From IMG/VR virus record IMGVR_UViG_3300005264_000063, positions 1 through 55,883 of that record: DNA of 55,883 nucleotides; one strand, 5' to 3'. A program made the translations under genes and the position numbers. The notes beneath the pieces are model-generated. The model made no database searches and was not told the origin of the DNA. It saw only the letters and a list, made by a program, of their open reading frames with translations. Source of the DNA: a virus. Below, piece after piece: positions 32,987 to 39,202 of the stretch (the stretch's first letter is position 1; each line of letters starts with the position of its first letter).

Positions 32987-33164
32987 ATGGAGTTTAAATT
33001 AAGTACGGCAGATTGTCTTTACAGCCAAGAGGATAAAGAGAAATATGAAGAGCTTGGGTTTAGCTTTAAAAAAAGCACAAGATATCGCTGAATTTACAAA
33101 AAAGTATGGTCCAATTATTGTATCTGAAAATGATATAACAATTTATGACGGTTATATGGAATAA
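32987..33164 (+). pseudogene. Small gene split by a +1 frame change
   Basis: ATG 32987 follows GGGGGAGGGGAAAA and opens a frame of 34 codons that stops at 33089-33091. One base over, the DNA continues as AQDIAEFTKKYGPIIVSEND then a Y-D-G-Y-x-E ending at 33162-33164, the usual end of a small phage family (KKYG-x-IV ... IEIYDDYRE). The frames would join by loss of one A in the A7 run at 33068-33074, giving ~58 residues. Either a true or artefactual homopolymer indel, or slippage-regulated expression. Confidence 0.5.
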
Positions 33165-33176
33165 AACAGAGGGAAA

Positions 33177-33228
33177 AGTCTAATTTACTGCTAATACGTA
33201 TAGTATTTTTAGCAGACGGGAGAATGAT
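33177..33228 (+). promoter_or_regulatory. Leader hairpin, copy 1
   Basis: Begins with AGTCTAATTTACTGCTAATA, which is repeated at 33831-33850. CTGCTAA (33188-33194) can pair with TTTAGCAG (33208-33215) to form a hairpin whose 3' side abuts the GGGAG ribosome site of the pentapeptide-repeat gene. Confidence 0.5.
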
Positions 33229-33837
33229 ATGAATAACACAGGCTACAGGAACACAGGCGACTGGAACACAGGCGACAGGAACACAGGCTACAGGAACACA
33301 GGCGACAGGAACACAGGAAACAGGAACACAGGCAAATGGAACACAGGCGACTGGAACACAGGAAACAGGAACACAGGCAAATGGAACACAGGCGACTGGA
33401 ACACAGTTAATAAAGAAACAGGCTTTTTTAATACTAAGCCGATTGAAAAAATAAGAGTTTTCAATAAAGATTGTAATGTAGAAGAATGGGAAAATGCAGA
33501 AAAACCAGAGTTTTTATATTTTTATTTAACTAAATGGGTTATGGAAGATGACATGACTGATAAAGAAAAAGAAAATAACTCATCGTATACAACCACTGGT
33601 GGATATTTAAAAGTTTTTGAATATAAAGAAGCATTTAAAAAATCTTATAATGATTTATCTACAGAAGAAAAAGAAAAACAAATAGAAATACTCAAAAAAC
33701 TGCCTAATTTTGATGCTGATGTTTTCTTTGAAATTTCAGGAATTGATATAAAAAAAACAGACAAAATAAAAGTAGAAGCGAACGGGAAAACTGTTTATAT
33801 ATCTAAAGAAAGTGCAAAAGAGCTAGGATTAGTCTAA
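33229..33837 (+). CDS. Pentapeptide-repeat protein (202 aa)
   Basis: Residues 3-60 contain 11 perfect NTGxx units plus one degenerate unit (NTVNK), with x pairs YR, DW, DR, NR or KW. DNA units are 15 bp and near-identical. From residue ~65 the protein changes to a ~140-residue charged domain (FYLTKWVMEDDMTDKEK; EISGIDIKKTDKIKVEANGK). Asn-Thr-Gly five-residue repeats with beta-helix potential occur in phage proteins with unknown roles; some pentapeptide-repeat proteins mimic DNA or bind topoisomerase. The uniform DNA repeats can easily expand or contract without frame change. Confidence 0.7.
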   Translation: MNNTGYRNTGDWNTGDRNTGYRNTGDRNTGNRNTGKWNTGDWNTGNRNTGKWNTGDWNTVNKETGFFNTKPIEKIRVFNKDCNVEEWENAEKPEFLYFYLTKWVMEDDMTDKEKENNSSYTTTGGYLKVFEYKEAFKKSYNDLSTEEKEKQIEILKKLPNFDADVFFEISGIDIKKTDKIKVEANGKTVYISKESAKELGLV

Positions 33838-33877
33838 TTTACTGCTAATATAGGCAGTGATTTTGGCAGGGGGAAGT
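33831..33877 (+). promoter_or_regulatory. Leader hairpin, copy 2
   Basis: The second copy of the 20-bp AGTCTAATTTACTGCTAATA (33831-33850). ACTGC (33841-33845) pairs with GCAGT (33854-33858), and GGGGGAAGT and the ATG follow. The copy overlaps the end of the pentapeptide-repeat gene. The sequence after the repeat differs from copy 1 but again forms a hairpin before the start. Confidence 0.5.
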
Positions 33878-34105
33878 ATGAAAGAACATAAAGATTTAGA
33901 AATAAAAATAAAACCAGTTTTTGAAATATCAATAAGAGAATATGACAAAAAAAGATGTAGTTGGCATTGTCAATTTGCAAGAAAAATAAGTGGTAATTAC
34001 GTTTGTAAGTTATTTGACAAAAATATTGATGAAGGAGACGATGAGATAAGAGACGATTATTTTTTCAAAAGAACTGATGAATGCAAGGAGCTAACCAATG
34101 ATTAA
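33878..34105 (+). CDS. Cys-cluster protein (75 aa)
   Basis: ATG 33878 behind GGGGGAAGT. Cys pattern C-SWH-C ... YVCKLF ... RTDECKEL resembles small phage zinc-binding proteins with C-x3-C and C-x-LF ... C motifs. N-terminus beta-like (LEIKIKPVFEISIREY). Function unknown. Confidence 0.6.
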   Translation: MKEHKDLEIKIKPVFEISIREYDKKRCSWHCQFARKISGNYVCKLFDKNIDEGDDEIRDDYFFKRTDECKELTND

Positions 34106-34223
34106 ACTAATTAAAAGACTATGGTGTAAGCATGAATGGGTGCAAAAAACACCGCATATACTACAATATGACGAACCTTTATTAATAACGAATGTATGTA
34201 TAAAATGTGGAAAAATCAAATGA
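34098..34223 (+). CDS. Zinc-ribbon mini-protein (41 aa)
   Basis: ATG 34098 behind AAGGAGCTAACC; ends in an ATGA overlap. 41 residues with W-C-K-H near the start and CIKCGK at the end, typical of phage zinc-ribbon mini-proteins. Function unknown. Confidence 0.6.
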   Translation: MIKLIKRLWCKHEWVQKTPHILQYDEPLLITNVCIKCGKIK

Positions 34224-34501
34224 AAAGCTTCTACATAAAAGTAAACAATAAAATGGAACGGTTGGACACAATATACTGGTTTGGGTACTTAAAAACAAAG
34301 TTATCAAGTGGCGTTAGAGTAAATGCGTTAAAAGAAAAAAAGATTAAGTATATTTTATATAATGCTAAATTTAATTGTATAGACACTGATTTGAATACAA
34401 AAATGGCATTTATAATAAACGAAAACCAACTATCAATAACCGATTTTCTAGACTGTGAAACGATAGAACAAGCTTGCAAGAAAGCAGGAGGTGGAGAGTG
34501 A
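34220..34501 (+). CDS. Early protein, unknown (93 aa)
   Basis: ATG 34220 overlaps the previous stop (ATGA). The 93-residue product starts KSFYIKVNNKMERLDTIYWF and has a mixed alpha/beta pattern, ending CETIEQACKKAGGGE. No family recognised. Confidence 0.5.
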   Translation: MKSFYIKVNNKMERLDTIYWFGYLKTKLSSGVRVNALKEKKIKYILYNAKFNCIDTDLNTKMAFIINENQLSITDFLDCETIEQACKKAGGGE

Positions 34502-34983
34502 GCAAATTAAAAACTTGTCCGTTTTGTGGTGAAAAAATAGGAATACATATAATGGACGCAGAAGGGAATATGCGAGACGAGAGTTATTTAGATGACCCGT
34601 GGAGTGGTGTTTCATACTCAATAAAACATTATGCAACAGACGAAAACAGTTGCCCCATAGCTGGTCATGAAGATGAAAGTGTGGGTATTTGGTTGTATAA
34701 CACAAAAGAAGAATTAATACAAGCATGGAACAGAAGAGCCGACCATATTCCCGAAGCCAGCAAAAAGGGTAAACCAACTATCAAGGAAAGCTTGACAGTT
34801 GAACAACTAACTAAAGAAGCTGAAGAGAATATTGAATATTGTAAAAACTCGGTATGTTTATCATGTAAATATCATAATAAAAGTACAAGATGGTGTAGAC
34901 TTAGAATAAAAGGTGGAATAATTACACCTTACCATTATGCTAGATACATAAAAGAATATGTAAAATCAAAGGATGTCAAATAA
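34498..34983 (+). CDS. Lar-like zinc-ribbon protein (161 aa)
   Basis: The start is GTG 34498 behind AGGAGGTGGA, overlapping the previous stop. Residues ~1-80 resemble the restriction-alleviation (Lar) family: LKTCPFCGEKIG at the start and a closing T-K-E-E-L-I-Q-A-W-N-R-R-A motif, with a Cys/His pair between (NSCPIAGHEDES). The C-terminus adds a second Cys cluster (CLSCKYHNKSTRWC). Lar counters type I restriction, but many Lar-like phage proteins are untested. Confidence 0.65.
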   Translation: MSKLKTCPFCGEKIGIHIMDAEGNMRDESYLDDPWSGVSYSIKHYATDENSCPIAGHEDESVGIWLYNTKEELIQAWNRRADHIPEASKKGKPTIKESLTVEQLTKEAEENIEYCKNSVCLSCKYHNKSTRWCRLRIKGGIITPYHYARYIKEYVKSKDVK

Positions 34984-35240
34984 TGAAAAAAGGCTTTACA
35001 AAAAAAGACGTTAAAAAGTTTGAAGATTATTCTAAGATTGATATATTTTATCAGTTTGCAAAAGAAGCTGGGGATATTTGGGAGCATTGCAGTAGCAAAA
35101 CAGGAGACCCTTGTATAAATTGTGTAAAATATATAAAAAGAAACTGTGAAATAAAAACAGAATATGTACCGTATATTTATAAAAAAGAAGAGTTTATAAA
35201 AGAATATGTAGGAGCGAAAAATGAAACATTGGATATTTAA
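34983..35240 (+). CDS. Cys-containing early protein (85 aa)
   Basis: 85 residues; the start overlaps the previous stop (TAATG). Basic N-terminus (KKGFTKKDVKKFEDYSK) and Cys motif HCSSKTGDPCINCVKYIKRNC, a probable metal site. Overlaps the next gene by 20 bp. Confidence 0.55.
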   Translation: MKKGFTKKDVKKFEDYSKIDIFYQFAKEAGDIWEHCSSKTGDPCINCVKYIKRNCEIKTEYVPYIYKKEEFIKEYVGAKNETLDI

Positions 35241-35409
35241 AAAACTATTTAGAAAAGAAATTGAGGAGTTGAAGGGAATTAAAAAATACGGAGAGAGCAG
35301 AGTTAAACTTTTTTTAGATGAAACAATTAAAATATATAGCAACAAAGAAATTTTAATAATACAAAACAGGCTGATATCAGAAATACTTAAAAAACTAGGA
35401 GTTAGATAA
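35221..35409 (+). CDS. Small basic helical protein (62 aa)
   Basis: 62 residues behind AGGAGCGAAA. Amphipathic, Lys/Ile-rich, ending ISEILKKLGVR. Many phages carry such short helical ORFs near zinc mini-proteins; function unknown. Confidence 0.5.
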   Translation: MKHWIFKKLFRKEIEELKGIKKYGESRVKLFLDETIKIYSNKEILIIQNRLISEILKKLGVR

Positions 35410-35861
35410 TGAATAATATGTACAGTAAACCTTACGAAGCAAAAGCGGCGGGATTCTTTGACATAGAAAGTATTGTGCAAGACTGGTTTAAAACATGCAG
35501 GAGAAACCCTTCTAGGATGCTTACAAAAATGTACACAAACCTTATAAGTGCATACGAAGCAAAAACAGATATGGATTTTACGGAATCCGAACTTGAAGAT
35601 GCTCTACTGTATATGTATGAAAGAGACGGAGAGATTCTACCCAGCTCTATGAGATTTAATAATCTTATGACACAGTATAGAGCTAAAGGAAAAATAAACG
35701 ATAAGCCTTTTATAGAAAAATGTTATGTGTATAAACATGGCATTAAAGTGCCTTTAGTTGACCATATAAGAGAGATACAGGAGAAAGGGGAAGGAATGAT
35801 TAATAGTGGTGAAGTACCACGTTTTTTACAGGATATAATTAATTGTCCAGAATTTTACTAG
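35409..35861 (+). CDS. Early protein, unknown (150 aa)
   Basis: 150-residue protein, starting in a TAATG overlap. Mostly helical (IESIVQDWFKTCRRNPSRML), with a conserved-looking ending (VPRFLQDIINCPEFY). No family recognised. Confidence 0.55.
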   Translation: MNNMYSKPYEAKAAGFFDIESIVQDWFKTCRRNPSRMLTKMYTNLISAYEAKTDMDFTESELEDALLYMYERDGEILPSSMRFNNLMTQYRAKGKINDKPFIEKCYVYKHGIKVPLVDHIREIQEKGEGMINSGEVPRFLQDIINCPEFY

Positions 35862-35870
35862 GAGGGGGAT

Positions 35871-36029
35871 ATGTTTTGTTGGCATAAATGGTTTTATTTA
35901 TATGTATTTAGTAAAATCACTCGGTATAGATATTGTAAAAAATGCGGATGTGTGCAAAGCTTCTGGATATCTTGGGAAAACGCAGATTTAACAATAAAAG
36001 AAGTAAAGGAGTTAAGCAATGAAAAATAA
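35871..36029 (+). CDS. Zinc-ribbon mini-protein (52 aa)
   Basis: ATG 35871 behind AGGAGGGGGAT. Starts FCWHKWFYLY and has YCKKCGCVQSFW, a C-x2-C zinc motif, then a helical end. Overlaps the next gene by 11 bp. Confidence 0.55.
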   Translation: MFCWHKWFYLYVFSKITRYRYCKKCGCVQSFWISWENADLTIKEVKELSNEK

Positions 36030-36318
36030 AATAGCAGAGTATTTTAAAAGCAGGGGAATTGAGTTTGAGTTTAAAGTTCTTGATGATTGTTTTCGTTTTT
36101 ATTTTGAACTAGGTGAGTATAGTCTAGCTAGTCAAGGTGATGACGAGACAGAACACTTATATGGCATGAGATTGGCTAATAAAAACTGTAATCTTGTAGA
36201 TATAGCACGAGAATATAATAATAATTCACAAAATCTAGCCGACTTTATACAAGACTTTAACGAATACCATAAAAAAAGCTATGATAGAATATTTGAAAGA
36301 ATGGAGGGTAAGGAATGA
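36019..36318 (+). CDS. Early protein, unknown (99 aa)
   Basis: 99 residues behind AAAGGAG. A small alpha/beta protein (KIAEYFKSRGIEFEFKVLDD), acidic in the middle. No family recognised. Confidence 0.5.
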   Translation: MKNKIAEYFKSRGIEFEFKVLDDCFRFYFELGEYSLASQGDDETEHLYGMRLANKNCNLVDIAREYNNNSQNLADFIQDFNEYHKKSYDRIFERMEGKE

Positions 36319-36509
36319 ATTTGCCTATTTGCCCGTTTTGTAAAACAAAAATGTATCTAACAACTGACTATGAGCATGAATTAACACCATTTACTTATTG
36401 GGAGTGCGAATGTTACTATGAATGTTTAATAGAGATAAATGATAAAGTTTTTGAGAAATACTATAAAAAAGAAACAAAGGAGCTAAACACAGACAGTACG
36501 GACAGTTAA
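36315..36509 (+). CDS. Zinc-ribbon protein, last early gene (64 aa)
   Basis: 64 residues overlapping the previous stop (ATGA). N-terminal CPFCKTKMYL and CECYYEC motifs suggest a zinc ribbon. The last 25 bp encode part of a large hairpin (36487-36532). Confidence 0.55.
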   Translation: MNLPICPFCKTKMYLTTDYEHELTPFTYWECECYYECLIEINDKVFEKYYKKETKELNTDSTDS

Positions 36510-36532
36510 TAAAGTGTCTGTTCTGTCTGTGT
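36487..36532. terminator. Long hairpin between convergent early operons
   Basis: ACACAGACAG/CTGTCTGTGT (10 bp), one T-T mismatch, then ACGGACA/TGTCTGT (7 bp with one G-U) around a 10-base loop. It starts inside the last plus-strand gene and lies at the junction with the minus-strand resolvase cluster. No long T-run on either side (plus AATGC, minus TTTAGC), so it may terminate poorly or protect mRNA 3' ends from both directions. Confidence 0.55.
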
Positions 36533-36570
36533 AATGCTTAGGAGGATTCTATGACAGACAATGTCAAACT

Positions 36571-36789
36571 CTAATTAATAATCCTACCTTTACCTCCATG
36601 AAAACTATTATGTCTATGTGCCATACACATCCTTTGACCTGAAGTATCTGCAGAAAAGAATATTTTACCGCAAGTAATACAAGGTATTTCTCCATATTTT
36701 ATCTCTGCCATTCCCATATCTTTACGCCATACATTGTTTTCTTTTATTGACTTAATAGTCTTTTTTATTCCTATTTGTTTATTATACAT
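36571..36789 (-). CDS. Small Cys/His protein downstream of RusA (72 aa)
   Basis: 72 residues; ATG 36789 overlaps the RusA stop and follows GGGGGAG. Zinc-type motif CITCGKIFF ... MCMAHRHNSF, ending HGGKGRIIN. May be a nucleic-acid-binding partner of the recombination proteins. No family recognised. Confidence 0.55.
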   Translation of the reverse strand: MYNKQIGIKKTIKSIKENNVWRKDMGMAEIKYGEIPCITCGKIFFSADTSGQRMCMAHRHNSFHGGKGRIIN

Positions 36790-37124
36790 TACTCCCCCTT
36801 ATATTTTTCAATATCTATCTCTATATAATGTTTTTCGGATTTATGTTTGATTAGAATTATTTTCTTTATATACCTGTCATCAAGAATAATACCTTTTTTA
36901 ACTAGAATATCGGACAGACTCTTTTCAAAATTACCAACATCCGACATAGCATAATTTTTAATATAGAAATTGTAAGTTATCGTTAATTCTTTGTGTTTAG
37001 TGTTGATATCAGGCAATAAGGCAAGAGCGTTTTTTTCATAGTTTTTGTATTCTTGTGTCTTGAATCTACGCCCTTGCCAAGCCCTGTTAACCGAAAGTGC
37101 CTTAATGTCAAGCCTTATCCTCAT
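36789..37124 (-). CDS. rusA: RusA-like Holliday-junction resolvase
   Basis: 111 residues. The RusA signature SDVGNFEKSLSDILVKKGII and LDDRYI supplies the catalytic Asp residues (D in SD, D in LS-D, and DDR) and Lys used for junction cleavage. Length is close to E. coli RusA (120). Pairs with SSB upstream; with ERF and the YqaJ exonuclease it forms a recombination set that could resolve replication intermediates before packaging. Confidence 0.8.
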   Translation of the reverse strand: MRIRLDIKALSVNRAWQGRRFKTQEYKNYEKNALALLPDINTKHKELTITYNFYIKNYAMSDVGNFEKSLSDILVKKGIILDDRYIKKIILIKHKSEKHYIEIDIEKYKGE

Positions 37125-37127
37125 TTA

Positions 37128-37487
37128 CTAGAATGGAATTTCTGAGTCATCTACGTAAGAATCAGATTGCCCTTCTAATTTTATTTCTGCAATCTTTATC
37201 ACTGTTTTATAAATAACAGAGCCGTTCTCATCCAGCCTGTCGGAGTATCTACCGTCTTCACCTTTCGCACTATCTTTTGTCCCCATTAAACTACCCTCTA
37301 TTGATAGCCTCGCACCTTTCTCTATCTTGTTATCATGTAAAAAATTGATAACACCATAATCAAAAGACAAACATTCGTGAAAGGCACTGTACCCTCCATC
37401 CATTGTCTTCATTGATACTTTTGCAAATTTTTCCTTTGCTAAAACATAAGTTACTTCTCCAACTAATTCTACCTTGTTAATGTCCAT
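37128..37487 (-). CDS. ssb: Single-stranded DNA-binding protein
   Basis: 119 residues behind GGGGAGTAGATT. OB-fold pattern (MDINKVELVGEVTYVLAKEK, then ARLSIEGSLMGTKDS, VIYKTVIKIAEIKLEG) and an acidic C-terminal tip DDSEIPF, the partner-binding peptide of bacterial SSBs. First gene of the minus-strand recombination unit, divergent from the RHH-ERF unit. Confidence 0.8.
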   Translation of the reverse strand: MDINKVELVGEVTYVLAKEKFAKVSMKTMDGGYSAFHECLSFDYGVINFLHDNKIEKGARLSIEGSLMGTKDSAKGEDGRYSDRLDENGSVIYKTVIKIAEIKLEGQSDSYVDDSEIPF

Positions 37488-37518
37488 AATCTACTCCCCT
37501 TTTTTTTAAAGATAAAAG

Positions 37519-37547
37519 ACACTAGCACTTTTAAAGAAAAATGTCAA
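37519..37547 (-). promoter_or_regulatory. Possible promoter of the SSB-RusA unit
   Basis: TTGACA on the minus strand (37547-37542), a 17-base spacer, then TAGTGT (37524-37519). Weak -10. Divergent from the plus-strand promoter at 37573-37601. Confidence 0.35.
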
Positions 37548-37572
37548 TAACAAAAATAAATAAAAATAACTG

Positions 37573-37601
37573 TTGACGACGGCGTATATCTGTGTTAACT
37601 A
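37573..37601 (+). promoter_or_regulatory. Possible promoter of the RHH-ERF-NAD operon
   Basis: TTGACG (37573-37578), a 17-base spacer and TAACTA (37596-37601), 29 bp before the ribbon-helix-helix gene. Because that gene is first and encodes a DNA-binding protein, the promoter may be autoregulated. Confidence 0.4.
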
Positions 37602-37629
37602 TATTCTATATAAAAAAAAAGGGGGTTTT

Positions 37630-37794
37630 ATGATAGGCGAAAAGAAGACAACGTCAGTTGGGACTAGGTTTACCGAAGCAACAACGAAACAATTAAGGCA
37701 ATTAGCTCTTAAAGAAAGGAGACCTATTTCTGTTATGGTAAGGTTGATTGTTGAAGATTTCTTTGACAAAACAAAAAAGGGGGAAAAGAAATGA
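37630..37794 (+). CDS. Ribbon-helix-helix regulator (54 aa)
   Basis: ATG 37630 follows GGGGGGTTTT. 54 residues with an Arc/CopG-type fold: beta strand TTSVGTRFTEATTKQLRQL, then helix ALKERRPISVMVRLIVEDFF. Likely a dimeric DNA-binding repressor of its own operon, which contains ERF, exonuclease and NAD genes. Confidence 0.75.
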   Translation: MIGEKKTTSVGTRFTEATTKQLRQLALKERRPISVMVRLIVEDFFDKTKKGEKK

Positions 37795-38450
37795 AGGAAT
37801 TAGTTAGCATACAAAGTGAGTTAAAAGCCCCAAAGGGACAAAAGAATAACTTCGGGAACTATAAGTATAGAAGTTGTGAAGACATACTAGAAGCGTTAAA
37901 ACCTTTGCTAAAGAAGCATGAATGTTTTTTAACAATAGAAGATGAGATAGTACAGGTGGCTGACAGAATTTATGTCAAAGCTACAGCGAGCATAAATAAG
38001 GTGTTAGACGTAACCAAAGCCAAAACTGTAAAAGTATCTGCTTATGCAAGAGAGCCTTTAAACAAAAAGGGGATGGATGAAGCACAGGTTACAGGGGCTA
38101 CAAGCTCATACGCTAGAAAATATGCTCTTAATGGGTTGTTTGCTATTGATGATACTAAGGACTCGGATTTTACAAATAAGCATGGAAAGGATAAGCAAGA
38201 AACTACTGTTAAGCCAAAAGTGTCAGTTAAGCAGCCAGAAACACTTGTTAAACGGATATCTGTTAAAGACAGAAATGCCTTGATTAAGAAAGTGCAAGAC
38301 AAAGATATGTCGCTTGATGATATTAAAAAAATACTCTCCGAGTTTAAGTTTAATAGCACTACAGAGGTGACAGTTGATAAGTACGAAGATGTAAAAAAGG
38401 CAGTTGATAATTATGGCATAGATTTTGCTTTTGGTAAAAACAAGAGTTGA
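37791..38450 (+). CDS. erf: ERF-family ssDNA-annealing protein
   Basis: 219 residues; start overlaps the previous stop (ATGA). ERF signature: FGNYKYRSCEDILEALKPLL near residues 21-40, and AQVTGATSSYARKYALNGLF then AIDDTKDSD near 97-125. P22 Erf is 204 aa. It anneals single strands after exonuclease resection and can circularise or recombine the genome. The C-terminal part is a separate helical domain (KVQDKDMSLDDIKKILSEF). Confidence 0.85.
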   Translation: MKELVSIQSELKAPKGQKNNFGNYKYRSCEDILEALKPLLKKHECFLTIEDEIVQVADRIYVKATASINKVLDVTKAKTVKVSAYAREPLNKKGMDEAQVTGATSSYARKYALNGLFAIDDTKDSDFTNKHGKDKQETTVKPKVSVKQPETLVKRISVKDRNALIKKVQDKDMSLDDIKKILSEFKFNSTTEVTVDKYEDVKKAVDNYGIDFAFGKNKS

Positions 38451-38515
38451 TTGAAGTTATAGCTGTGATTATTTGTGCTTTTGTTATAGGTATTCTCGTT
38501 AAAGATGATGAATAA
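38447..38515 (+). CDS. Possible 22-aa membrane peptide
   Basis: TTG 38447 overlaps the ERF stop and opens 22 codons that read almost entirely as a membrane helix (EVIAVIICAFVIGILVKDDE). Hydrophobic composition and overlap suggest a real small protein; only a weak AAGAG precedes it. Confidence 0.3.
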   Translation: MIEVIAVIICAFVIGILVKDDE

Positions 38516-38531
38516 AAAATAAGGGGTTTTT

Positions 38532-39200
38532 ATGAAAATATATAATATGGAACAAAGAAGTGAAGAGTGGTTTAATATTAAGAAAGGTAAGATAAGTGCT
38601 AGTGATGCACATGTGTTATTTACTCTAGGTAAGGCAAAAGTTTTAAAGTCTGGGATAGTTTATCCTTCTACTCTAACAGCAGGAGCTAGTACGCTGATTG
38701 ATAAATTAGTCGCACAAGTATTTCAAAAAACGAGAGAGGAAACATTTATCTCTGCAGCAATGGAACGTGGGATTTTGCTAGAGCCGATTGCAAGAAACCT
38801 TTATGCAGAAACAATAGGTGAAGAAATAGAAGAAGTCGGTTTTATAGAGAATGACTTAGGTGAATATGGTTGCTCTCCAGACGGTGTTATTAAAGGAAAA
38901 AAAAGGGGGGCAGAAATAAAAGTTAGGAACAATGCTCTGTTTAGTGCCTTTGTAACATCTGGACAATTAACGCCAGAAGAGTTCTCTCAAGTGCAGTTTA
39001 GCATGTTTGTTACAAAGTATGACTCATGGGACTTAGTGCAATATAACGACAATTTTAATAATCCTATACATAGCGTTAGAGTATTACCAGAACGAGAAGG
39101 AGACAATTCTGCTTTCGCTAGGTTTGATAGAGCTTTAGCTATAATGTTACCAGAGTTAAAAGAAAGGGTGGCTAAAATGGCTGCACATCAGGGGGTGTAA
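38532..39200 (+). CDS. YqaJ-type recombination exonuclease
   Basis: 222 residues behind AAGGGGTTTTT. Lambda-exonuclease/YqaJ pattern: RSEEWFNIKKGKISASDA at the start (W-x-R/I ... ISAS), GILLEPIARNLYAE, then GCSPDGVI and GAEIKVRN, giving the catalytic D ... E-x-K. It resects dsDNA 5' to 3' to feed the ERF annealase upstream. Confidence 0.85.
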   Translation: MKIYNMEQRSEEWFNIKKGKISASDAHVLFTLGKAKVLKSGIVYPSTLTAGASTLIDKLVAQVFQKTREETFISAAMERGILLEPIARNLYAETIGEEIEEVGFIENDLGEYGCSPDGVIKGKKRGAEIKVRNNALFSAFVTSGQLTPEEFSQVQFSMFVTKYDSWDLVQYNDNFNNPIHSVRVLPEREGDNSAFARFDRALAIMLPELKERVAKMAAHQGV

Positions 39201-39202
39201 AG

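Noticed and set aside
34935-35480. Minus-strand open frame (181 codons) opposite three early genes
   Set aside because: Phe/Ile/Tyr-rich antisense of Lys/Glu-rich genes; the plus-strand genes have ribosome sites and overlaps.
36551-36574. Seven-codon ORF with a perfect AGGAGG site
   Set aside because: Too short to support as a gene; noted only as a possible remnant.
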